NCBI GenBank assembly: GCA_900546395.1
Contig: URDD01000064.1
Coordinates: 1-14,498, forward strand
Length of the DNA stretch: 14,498 bases
Source of the DNA: an uncultured Bacteroidales bacterium
Lineage (GTDB): Bacteria; Bacteroidota; Bacteroidia; Bacteroidales; UBA932
Direction: 5' to 3'
Made by a program: the position numbers and the translations under genes. The stretch's first letter is position 1; each line of letters opens with the position of its first letter. Below are positions 8,224-14,273 of the stretch, one piece after another. Under the pieces are notes generated by a model. It searched no databases. It was not told the DNA's origin and saw only the letters and a list, made by a program, of their open reading frames with translations.

Positions 8224-8921
8224 ACTTCTATCAACATACAGGCACCGATTGCCACTGCTATTGTCATAACAAGCCCTTTTACTACTGTAGCAGAAGGCTT
8301 GCCTCCTGACTCCCCTGCATCAATAGCATCTTTGAAAAAGATATAAATAGCAGGAACACAAGCTGTTGCAAGAAGGGCATCCTCAGGCATTCCCAAAAAT
8401 ATAATCTTCGATATGGCAATTATTGACCAGTGTACTATAAATATAAATGCAAAAAAATTAATTTTCTTATTGAAAGTCATAAGCATTCCGAGCATAAACA
8501 GTGACACTGCACTGGGAATCATAGGAGTGGCAATGTACGGGAATGACATACCTCGTGCGACTGAAATCAACGGATAACACAAAGACATAAGCATCATCAG
8601 AATACCCAGCCATTCATATTTGCCGGAGCGCTGGAAGGTTGAATAATGAGTGACAAGATCATAAATCCATGCTACGGCAACCAGACACCAGAAAATCGTC
8701 ATCACGCTTGAATATTCTCTGACGCCGCCGTATTTCATATAATATACAAATGCTATCCACAATGATTCCGTGACCATAAGAAGTTTTGCAGCGACCTTGG
8801 CCCAGGCTGCAGGACGGAAAAACAAAAAAGCTGCAAGCACCGCCGCAACTGCAATAAAAAGAAGCTGGAAAGGCCATGTGGCCAAATTATATTCCGCTAT
8901 TGTATCCCAGAAAATCCCCAT
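8211..8921 (-). CDS. Polytopic membrane protein, DUF6064-like
   Basis: A 236-residue integral membrane protein with about seven to eight hydrophobic helices, roughly at 16-36, 42-62, 72-92, 103-123, 128-150, 155-178, 182-198 and 211-233. The YNLATWP motif at 11-17, followed directly by the first helix, and the TESLWIAFVYYMKYG segment at 51-65 resemble DUF6064 family proteins; I recognise this from the pattern, without a search. No transport or catalytic motif is visible. It lies 18 bases after the ThrE-like small subunit gene and overlaps the Nudix gene by 13 bases, so it is co-transcribed with both. Function unknown. Confidence 0.75.
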   Translation of the reverse strand: MGIFWDTIAEYNLATWPFQLLFIAVAAVLAAFLFFRPAAWAKVAAKLLMVTESLWIAFVYYMKYGGVREYSSVMTIFWCLVAVAWIYDLVTHYSTFQRSGKYEWLGILMMLMSLCYPLISVARGMSFPYIATPMIPSAVSLFMLGMLMTFNKKINFFAFIFIVHWSIIAISKIIFLGMPEDALLATACVPAIYIFFKDAIDAGESGGKPSATVVKGLVMTIAVAIGACMLIEVCLN

Positions 8922-8939
8922 AAAACATTCAGATCAAAA

Positions 8940-9437
8940 TCAAAGAAACCGTGAACCTCTTGTCATTGAATTAGCCCTCTCCCTCAACAGGAACACAGGA
9001 ACGGTAGCTCCTGCCGCAAGCATGAATATGACGCTGCTTGCTACAGCACCGTTAAATATCATAGCCTGCAGATATTCGCTTCCCTGAGTAGGAGAAGAAA
9101 TGTTCTGAAGGAACATTATCAACGAAAAGACAGTCTTGTAGGCATACGCTCCAGGAATCATCGGAAGCAGGGCCGGTATATAAAGCACTGTCATAGGACA
9201 GAAAACTTTCCTGCCGAACCATACACTACCCGTCCCTATAAGAAAAGCCGCGACAAGTGAAGCAGTAGCTATGTCCACTCCCAAAAAAGTCATCAGACAA
9301 TATCTGGTAGCATGTCCCACTGCAGCCAGAACAGCAATATAAGGAAAAGCTCTCAAAGGCGGGTCGGAAATAGCTCCGAATCCCATGGCGGCCACTGCAG
9401 CGAAAAGGCCGTCCGACAATATATCAACCGCTATCAT
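8940..9437 (-). CDS. ThrE_2/YjjB-like exporter subunit
   Basis: A 165-residue membrane protein with about five hydrophobic segments, matching the small C-terminal half of the ThrE threonine/serine exporter family (ThrE_2, as in YjjB). The key motif LYIPALLPMIPGAYAYKTVF at 85-104 contains the conserved P-x-x-PG core between helices, and GTGSVWFGRK at 68-77 is also typical. In full-length ThrE the two halves are one protein; here they are two genes sharing a four-base ATGA overlap (9434-9437), as with yjjP-yjjB in Escherichia coli. YjjPB has been linked to succinate export in enterobacteria, while ThrE exports threonine and serine, so the substrate here is open between dicarboxylates and amino acids. 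Confidence 0.88.
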   Translation of the reverse strand: MIAVDILSDGLFAAVAAMGFGAISDPPLRAFPYIAVLAAVGHATRYCLMTFLGVDIATASLVAAFLIGTGSVWFGRKVFCPMTVLYIPALLPMIPGAYAYKTVFSLIMFLQNISSPTQGSEYLQAMIFNGAVASSVIFMLAAGATVPVFLLRERANSMTRGSRFL

Positions 9438-10216
9438 AACAAACTGTCTTTTACCAACATCAGTGTCGCCGACATACCTATGGCGATGCAGATTATAAGC
9501 ATAAGGGCATTTACCAGCCTGCTGATTCCAATCTGTATATGACCGTCGGTAATATCTATAACACCATTTATCAAAGGTACTCCCGGAACAAGATAAAGCA
9601 CACTTGTGGCAAGTGCAATCTCCGCCGAATCAATGCCCAGTGTCAGGGCTGAAGATGCACACAGCGAGGCAACGAATGCCGAAACAATAAAAACTACATA
9701 ATGGTTAACACCACAATGCATAAGGTGCTGCCTGAGATAGAACCCGACAAGAGTAGAAGTAAATACAATAAGCATTGCCCATATCCCTCCTCCGAAAAGA
9801 CGGCAGAAAGACATATTGGCAAGCCCTACCATGAAAAGCACAAACCACGGATTGATTCTTGGCTTTGAAATTATTTCTTCAAATTTATGTCTGATGGCAT
9901 CAAGTGACATATTGTTGTCATATGCAGCCCAGCTCAAGGCACTCAAATCGGCATTCCACTCAAAACTTATAGGAAAGCCGGGGATATCCACCACTCTGGT
10001 ACTCATCAGTCTGCCATCTTTTTCACAAACAGTAAGCATAGCGGTTTTCTGGGATGTATGAAGTCTTACATCAGTTCCCAGTGCAGTTCCGATACGTTTG
10101 CTATTACGAACGACGCGGGAAGTATGAACTCCCGCGCCTAACATATGTGAGACATACCGGGATATGAAATCCGCAATATCCTCAATTTTTTCCTGTGTAA
10201 ATTTTCCTTCACCCAT
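9434..10216 (-). CDS. ThrE/YjjP-like exporter subunit
   Basis: A 260-residue protein made of a soluble N-terminal region (about 1-120) and about five transmembrane helices (about 122-255), matching the YjjP/ThrE N-terminal half. The N-terminus HMLGAGVHTSRVVRNSKRIG at 24-43 is the conserved start of the family. The motif YLVPGVPLINGVIDITDGHI at 208-227 is the characteristic PGVPLxNG segment, the counterpart of the PMIPG motif in the neighbouring subunit. The start lies one base after the stop of the AAEx-family transporter gene, and the end overlaps the YjjB-like gene by four bases, so the two subunits should be made together. Likely an inner-membrane exporter; the substrate (succinate-like dicarboxylate or small amino acids) is inferred from relatives only. 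Confidence 0.9.
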   Translation of the reverse strand: MGEGKFTQEKIEDIADFISRYVSHMLGAGVHTSRVVRNSKRIGTALGTDVRLHTSQKTAMLTVCEKDGRLMSTRVVDIPGFPISFEWNADLSALSWAAYDNNMSLDAIRHKFEEIISKPRINPWFVLFMVGLANMSFCRLFGGGIWAMLIVFTSTLVGFYLRQHLMHCGVNHYVVFIVSAFVASLCASSALTLGIDSAEIALATSVLYLVPGVPLINGVIDITDGHIQIGISRLVNALMLIICIAIGMSATLMLVKDSLL

Positions 10217-10217
10217 A

Positions 10218-11906
10218 TTAAGCCAAAGCTATCAGGATAAGTACCTGAGCGACAAGTACCCTCATAAACATTGCAAGGGGATAAACTGTAGCATAACTTA
10301 CTGATGTATAATCCGTTCCATAGGCATTCTGCGCAAATGCAAGAACAGGAGGGTTAGTACAGCTTCCGGAAACAAGACCGCAAATCTGATAGAAGTTCAG
10401 CTTGAAGAAAACCCTTCCTATTACTGAAATAAGGAATGTAGGAATAATAGTAATAAGGGCACCGTAAAGTATCCACCAGTAACCTCCGCCTACAATCGAG
10501 CTGACAAAATTCTCACCTGCTCCCAGACCTACTGCAGCAAGGAAGATAGAAATACCCAACTCCCTGAGCATCATATTGGCACTCATTGTAGTATATGTGG
10601 TAATCTTGAGTCTTGGTCCGAAATAACCGATGAGGATAGCTATGATAAGCGGACCTCCTGCAAGACCGAGTTTTACAGCCTGAGGTATTCCTGGGAACTT
10701 GAACGGAATTGATCCGAACAGCACTCCGATTGCGATTCCGAAGAAAATAGGGACGAGGTGCGGATGAGAAAGACTTGATTCTGAGTTTCCTACAATTTTA
10801 GCTACCTTGTCTATGGCATTCTCGGCACCTACCACCATTATGGAGTCTCCCATCTGGAGAGTAAGGTTAGGACTGGCAACAAGATCAACTCCTGAGCGAG
10901 AAACCCTTGTTATACTTACACCGAATGTTGACCTGATCTTGAGATCTTTCAGTTTCTTTCCTGTAAGCGATGACTTCGTTATTGTGAGTCTCTTTACAGT
11001 AAGGGATGTATCCAGTTTGTCCCATACTGACTTAGGCATATCTATAAGCTCTCCGAAGAGCATTGTAACAACATCTACAGAACTCTGTGATGTAACGACA
11101 AGCAGTTTGTCGCCTTCTTTGATTACAGTACTTGCAACCGGGACTTCAACTACATTGTTCCTCAGCATTCTGGAAACTACAAACTTGTTGGTAATCTCCT
11201 TGTCTATCTCTACCAGAGTCTTGCCGAAGACTGCGGGGTTCTTTACCTGACAGGCAATACGTACGGCACTCTCTATTCCAGTCTCTTCGCCATCCAGAAT
11301 AGCCTGTTCTTTCTTGATATCTACCTTGAATATGGCCTTTGTAAGAAGCAATACCATTATTACACCAAGTACACCAAGAGGATAGGCTACTGCATAACCG
11401 GAAGCAAGAGAAGCCGAAATTTCGGATGCATCTACTTCAGAAAGGAAAGATCCCGCACTTGTAGCATCATAGAATGTCTGCTGGGCTGCACCTAAACCAG
11501 GGGTATTAGTTACGGCACCAGACATTACGCCTGTCATAGTAACCAGGCTTTCCCCTGTTACAAGATGAATTATGAAAGCAGTGGTAGCGCCGAGCAAGAC
11601 AAGTGCAACGGCAAGCATGTTCAGAGTCAGGCCTCCTTTCTTGAATGAATGGAAAAATCCGGGACCTACCTGAAGTCCGATTGAAAATACAAACAGAATA
11701 AGTCCGAATTCCTTAAGGAAGTGAAGAAGGTTTGCATCTGCCCTGAATCCGAAATGACTCAGAAGAATACCGACAAACAGAATCCAGGTGCTTCCCAAAG
11801 AAACTCCTTTGAACTTGAATTTTCCCAAGAAAATTCCGGCTGCGATGACAAAGGCAAGCAACATTATCGAATGTCCTGTCCCTTGACCGAAAAATAATTC
11901 TCTCAT
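10218..11906 (-). CDS. Aspartate:alanine exchanger (AAEx) family transporter, YidE/YbjL/SucE-type
   Basis: A 562-residue inner-membrane transporter with the usual AAEx layout: an N-terminal membrane half (about 10-195), two tandem cytoplasmic RCK_C/TrkA-C domains (about 210-290 and 300-375), and a C-terminal membrane half (about 383-560). The two halves are repeats: SGAVTNTPGLGAAQ at 129-142 corresponds to SGSCTNPPVLAFAQ at 513-526. Relatives include AspT (aspartate:alanine exchange), YidE/YbjL, and SucE of corynebacteria (succinate export). Which substrate this one uses cannot be read from the sequence. It is the first gene of the tightly packed run; a 67-base gap separates it from the thioesterase gene, with no recognisable TANNTTTG, so it may be read through from the thioesterase promoter. 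A perfect 9-base tandem repeat abuts its start codon. Confidence 0.9.
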   Translation of the reverse strand: MRELFFGQGTGHSIMLLAFVIAAGIFLGKFKFKGVSLGSTWILFVGILLSHFGFRADANLLHFLKEFGLILFVFSIGLQVGPGFFHSFKKGGLTLNMLAVALVLLGATTAFIIHLVTGESLVTMTGVMSGAVTNTPGLGAAQQTFYDATSAGSFLSEVDASEISASLASGYAVAYPLGVLGVIMVLLLTKAIFKVDIKKEQAILDGEETGIESAVRIACQVKNPAVFGKTLVEIDKEITNKFVVSRMLRNNVVEVPVASTVIKEGDKLLVVTSQSSVDVVTMLFGELIDMPKSVWDKLDTSLTVKRLTITKSSLTGKKLKDLKIRSTFGVSITRVSRSGVDLVASPNLTLQMGDSIMVVGAENAIDKVAKIVGNSESSLSHPHLVPIFFGIAIGVLFGSIPFKFPGIPQAVKLGLAGGPLIIAILIGYFGPRLKITTYTTMSANMMLRELGISIFLAAVGLGAGENFVSSIVGGGYWWILYGALITIIPTFLISVIGRVFFKLNFYQICGLVSGSCTNPPVLAFAQNAYGTDYTSVSYATVYPLAMFMRVLVAQVLILIALA

Positions 11907-11924
11907 ACTAACTTAACTAACTTA
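11907..11924 (-). repeat. Perfect 9-base tandem repeat abutting a start codon
   Basis: The plus strand carries ACTAACTTA twice in a row; on the coding strand TAAGTTAGT occurs twice, directly followed by the ATG of the AAEx-family transporter gene. Each unit is AT-rich and unlikely to fold, which could keep the initiation region open. Loss or gain of a unit by slippage would alter the leader but not the reading frame. Confidence 0.75.
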
Positions 11925-11973
11925 TATTTTTTCTACAATTTCTCTGATATAGCCTGTCGCGGATGCCGGAGAA

Positions 11974-12750
11974 TCAGAACCTCAATTCCGCACAGAAAGC
12001 CGAATGACCATCGACTTCACCCTCTATATAATATACCGCACCTACTCTGTGACTGGTCTCCGCCTTGTCTTCCGTATTCTCCTGCCCCTCAGTTCCAACC
12101 ATGCAACGGTACAAAGAAACCTTTTCACCAGGCTTGGTCTCATGATTGAAGTTTATCCGAACTTCTTTCAGCGGAGATGCCGATGTCTCAGCAAAGCCGA
12201 CAGCATCCATTGCCCATACCAGATACATGGCATTATTAGTGTGTCCGTTCAGATCGACATCCGAATATGACACAATGTGATCCCCTACATACTCTTTTTC
12301 ACAGCCGGAAGGAATCTGCACCTTGTCACAGGACTTTTCTATTGCATTCTCTGTACAAATATCTTCAGAGGTGATTCCTGCTGACCGCGCAATTCTCCTT
12401 GTGTCAATATTGAGAACAAGCCATGATGTCGTAGCCTTTACAAGAACTTCTCCTGACTCTCCGGTCATAAGGAAATCCCTTAAATAAAATAACCTCTCCG
12501 GACCTTTATGCCAAGTGGAAAGCTCTACCCTCTCATTCCAGCGTGGATGTCTGACAAACTCTATATGCATTCTGGAAAGAACCCACGCAGTCCTGGTCTC
12601 CATAAGTTTGTCATATCCGAATCCCAGTATATTTGCGTGAAGATTTGCCGCCTCCTGGGCAAAATTCATAAAAGAGGCCGGCTTCAGCAGCTGTGACATA
12701 TCTGTGTCATAGCACGGTATCAAGATGCTCTGCTGGTACTTGTTTTTCAT
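11974..12750 (-). CDS. Acyl-ACP thioesterase, FatA/FatB family
   Basis: A 258-residue double-hotdog thioesterase. The first hotdog (about 1-140) contains the substrate-domain motif YDTDMSQLLKPASFMNFAQE at 14-33 and the family-typical TAWVLSRMHIEF at 54-65. The second (about 150-258) contains DVDLNGHTNN at 164-173, which supplies the D-x-N-x-H catalytic set (D166, N168, H170), with E204 in FNHETKPGE at the place of the glutamate found downstream in plant FatB. The enzyme hydrolyses acyl-acyl-carrier-protein to release free fatty acid in the cytoplasm. Length fits bacterial members of about 250 residues. A 97-base gap from the HU-like gene holds a possible promoter. It could be first in the transcript that includes the transporter operon, since only 67 bases separate it from the next gene. 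Confidence 0.94.
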   Translation of the reverse strand: MKNKYQQSILIPCYDTDMSQLLKPASFMNFAQEAANLHANILGFGYDKLMETRTAWVLSRMHIEFVRHPRWNERVELSTWHKGPERLFYLRDFLMTGESGEVLVKATTSWLVLNIDTRRIARSAGITSEDICTENAIEKSCDKVQIPSGCEKEYVGDHIVSYSDVDLNGHTNNAMYLVWAMDAVGFAETSASPLKEVRINFNHETKPGEKVSLYRCMVGTEGQENTEDKAETSHRVGAVYYIEGEVDGHSAFCAELRF

Positions 12751-12815
12751 TTTCCTAAAACATTACAAGTCTGCGGACTTTTATCCAAAGCGCCGCGACT
12801 TTACAAAACAATTTG

Positions 12816-12823
12816 CAAAAATA
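12816..12823 (-). promoter_or_regulatory. Putative -7 element of the thioesterase gene
   Basis: The minus strand reads TATTTTTG, matching TANNTTTG, 65 bases before the thioesterase ATG. No clear TTTG is present 19-21 bases further upstream, where the end of the HU-like gene begins. The surrounding A/T richness makes chance matches easy. Confidence 0.4.
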
Positions 12824-12847
12824 GCATTTTATTCCGTAATAGAAAAA

Positions 12848-13753
12848 TCAAGACCTGTGAAGAATATCATACTCCTCGGCATTATACAGAATATTGTCCA
12901 TAAAATCAGGGAATAGCCTTGCTACCACTACATATAAAACCATAAGGAAGACCACAGACAGCAAGATGATTGCAGCAATATACAATCTCTTGCGCCATCT
13001 ATAGGAATCGTTTACCGGGAATTCCTTTTCTGAACGAATTTCAGGTACTGCATTCGCCTCCGGAACTGAATTAGCTTCAGGCAATGGATTATCAATCTGC
13101 TTTCCAACGGTTTCTTCCGCCACCGGCTCTTCAGGAAGAGAAACCTCTGATTCACTTGATGGAATACTTTTATAAACATCAGTATCATGGGAATCGGAAA
13201 CACTGCCTTCAGATTCTATCTGATTATCCTGCTTCTGGTCAGCATGTTCATTCTCCACGGAAGGGATTTCCTCAATCAAGTTTTTAAGCGCATCTACAGC
13301 AGCGGAAACTTCCTCTTTAGTCTCCACATGCGTTTTCAAAGAAAGAGGAGCAAGACCAAATCCTTCAGGATAAATGTCAAGATCCTCGTCAGACACAAAA
13401 AAGAAATTGTTTTCCTTTGTCGCCCTCATCCTGCCCAATCCGGGAAATACAATATTCTTTCTGGTTTGCAGAACTTCCCTGAGTCCGTCAACAAATATTA
13501 CCAGCGCCTTCTCTGCTATTTCCCGGCTAACTCCATTGGCAGATGCGTATAAATCTGCAAGGAGAGTATCACTTTCCTTGTCTTTAACCGGACGGAATGA
13601 AAGTTTTCTATACGGAGGGTTTACAGTATATCCCTTATCCGAAAAAACGGCAGGCACTGTCTCTGCTACAAAAACACCAAGTCCCGGCAAGGAAACACGA
13701 TCGTGATCCATCACCAGTTCTTTTATCATCTTTGACAAAAGATCTATATCCAT
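12848..13753 (-). CDS. Membrane-anchored HU-CCDC81-type protein without SPOR domain
   Basis: A 301-residue protein. Residues 1 to about 58 and 60 to about 135 are two HU-like (IHF/HU fold, CCDC81-type) domains, each with a PGLG turn at its beta-arm start: SLPGLGVFVAE at 21-31 and VFPGLGRMRA at 102-111; FVDGLREVL precedes the second. Residues about 143-250 are an acidic, low-complexity linker with a small internal repeat (PEANSVPEANAVPE). One transmembrane helix follows at about 257-278 after a basic RWRKR, then only 23 residues. Relatives in Bacteroidota usually carry a periplasmic SPOR (peptidoglycan-binding) domain after the helix, which is absent here, and no SPOR coding is seen in the bases beyond the stop. 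By the positive-inside rule the HU domains face the cytoplasm. Role unknown; tethering of DNA or another cytoplasmic partner to the inner membrane is a possibility. Confidence 0.85.
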   Translation of the reverse strand: MDIDLLSKMIKELVMDHDRVSLPGLGVFVAETVPAVFSDKGYTVNPPYRKLSFRPVKDKESDTLLADLYASANGVSREIAEKALVIFVDGLREVLQTRKNIVFPGLGRMRATKENNFFFVSDEDLDIYPEGFGLAPLSLKTHVETKEEVSAAVDALKNLIEEIPSVENEHADQKQDNQIESEGSVSDSHDTDVYKSIPSSESEVSLPEEPVAEETVGKQIDNPLPEANSVPEANAVPEIRSEKEFPVNDSYRWRKRLYIAAIILLSVVFLMVLYVVVARLFPDFMDNILYNAEEYDILHRS

Positions 13754-13791
13754 AAATCGGCGAAATGAAATTCTTTATAATTAATAAGATG

Positions 13792-13799
13792 CAAAGTTA
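13792..13799 (-). promoter_or_regulatory. -7 promoter element of the HU-like gene
   Basis: The minus strand reads TAACTTTG, a full match to TANNTTTG, 38 bases before the ATG at 13753, giving a predicted leader of about 30 bases. A well-placed -33 TTTG is not present, so the call rests on the -7 element and its position. Confidence 0.55.
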
Positions 13800-13836
13800 A
13801 GAAACAGTTTTGATTTTTCCTCGGAAGATTATTTTC

Positions 13837-13866
13837 AAAAAAAATTGCAAAAAAAGTGTAAAAAAA
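13837..13866 (+). promoter_or_regulatory. Three phased A-tracts (UP-element or bend) before the tRNA promoter
   Basis: Runs of 8, 7 and 7 adenines start at 13837, 13849 and 13860, about one helical turn apart, and end directly at the TTTG of the tRNA promoter. Such spacing produces intrinsic curvature and resembles an UP element that contacts the RNA polymerase alpha subunit, as expected before a strongly expressed stable-RNA gene. Confidence 0.55.
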
Positions 13867-13897
13867 TTTGGAGGTAAAGAAAAAATGCCTACCTTTG
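13867..13897 (+). promoter_or_regulatory. Promoter of tRNA-Asn (TTTG-N19-TACCTTTG)
   Basis: TTTG at 13867-13870 and TACCTTTG at 13890-13897 are separated by exactly 19 bases, an excellent match to the Bacteroidota primary-sigma promoter. Transcription should begin near 13903, about 33 bases before the tRNA. Confidence 0.85.
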
Positions 13898-13935
13898 CAA
13901 TCCCATTCGGAAACAAACCGATTGGAAAACAAAAT

Positions 13936-14009
13936 TCCTGAATAGCTCAGTTGGTTAGAGCATCTGACTGTTAATCAGAGGGTCCCAGGTTCAAGTCCTG
14001 GTTCAGGAG
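13936..14009 (+). tRNA. tRNA-Asn (anticodon GTT)
   Basis: A 74-base cloverleaf. The acceptor stem TCCTGAA pairs with TTCAGGA (14002-14008), with discriminator G at 14009. The D arm is GCTC...GAGC; the anticodon stem TCTGA/TCAGA encloses the loop CTGTTAA with anticodon GTT; the T arm is CCAGG-TTCAAGT-CCTGG. All stems are fully paired. The 3' CCA is not encoded (the next bases are CTTC) and must be added by the CCA enzyme. It lies on the opposite strand to the neighbouring protein genes and has its own promoter and terminator, so it appears to be a single-gene unit. Confidence 0.97.
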
Positions 14010-14020
14010 CTTCAAAATCA

Positions 14021-14057
14021 AGAGGTTACGAGAAAATCGCAACCTCTTTTTCTTTTT
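14021..14057 (+). terminator. Rho-independent terminator after tRNA-Asn
   Basis: AGAGGTT (14021-14027) pairs with AACCTCT (14041-14047); CGA/TCG extends the stem past one mismatch, around a GAAAA loop. The run TTTTTCTTTTT follows. It begins 12 bases after the tRNA. Confidence 0.88.
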
Positions 14058-14071
14058 AAGGCCTTAGAAAG

Positions 14072-14119
14072 CCCCCCTGCGGTATAACGGGGGTTCCGTT
14101 ATTAACATATAAATATGTT
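14072..14119 (+). other. Competing hairpins and a palindrome, function unknown
   Basis: Two hairpins share the same G run and exclude each other: CCCCC (14073-14077) with GGGGG (14089-14093), and a perfect 7-bp stem ATAACGG (14084-14090) with CCGTTAT (14096-14102) around GGGTT. Directly after lies the perfect inverted repeat AACATATAAATATGTT (14104-14119), which contains the ATG of a possible small ORF. The arrangement is visible in the sequence; any attenuator-like or small-RNA role is inference. Confidence 0.45.
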
Positions 14120-14210
14120 TTCAACAACAATTTTTGCCCGTATCGGCAATTTCATTGCAAGACCTGTTATCATAAAATTTTCCAAAGAACATGACGGGAA
14201 TCTGTATTGA
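14115..14210 (+). CDS. Possible 31-residue small protein
   Basis: An ATG at 14115 opens a 31-codon frame ending in TGA at 14208-14210, one base before the first arm of a strong hairpin terminator. The predicted peptide has a mixed hydrophobic and basic N-terminal part (MFSTTIFARIGNFIARPVII) and a charged tail (KFSKEHDG). It has no recognised motif, and I see no TANNTTTG promoter between the tRNA terminator and the ATG. The start codon lies in the second arm of a palindrome. The hairpin after it is already explained as the glyA terminator, so the flush position may be chance. A speculative call, listed because nothing else occupies this stretch. Confidence 0.25.
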   Translation: MFSTTIFARIGNFIARPVIIKFSKEHDGNLY

Positions 14211-14250
14211 AAAACCACCTGCCAAAGAAATTTTATGGCAGGTGGTTTTT
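14211..14250 (-). terminator. Bidirectional hairpin terminator, serves glyA
   Basis: A perfect 14-bp inverted repeat, AAAACCACCTGCCA (14211-14224) and TGGCAGGTGGTTTT (14236-14249), with an 11-base loop. On the minus strand it starts 24 bases after the glyA stop and ends in a U-run; on the plus strand it also ends in TTTTT, so it can stop transcription both ways. Confidence 0.88.
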
Positions 14251-14273
14251 ATCTGTAGTATATCGAAACACTC

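Noticed and set aside
10807..11250. Plus-strand open frame of 147 codons
   Set aside because: It is antisense to the RCK_C domains of the AAEx transporter, and its Ser/Thr/Leu-rich product mirrors the real codons.
13744..13932. Minus-strand 62-codon frame overlapping the HU-like gene start
   Set aside because: It covers the A-tracts and promoters of the intergenic region (giving Phe runs) and overlaps the HU-like start; no support as a gene.
13985..14020. tRNA-Asn 3' end as an integration site
   Set aside because: No integrase, no second copy of the tRNA end and no mobile genes are present in the window.
14134..14149. Short inverted repeat TTGCC/GGCAA
   Set aside because: Five-base stem with no U-run, inside the possible small ORF; too weak to call.
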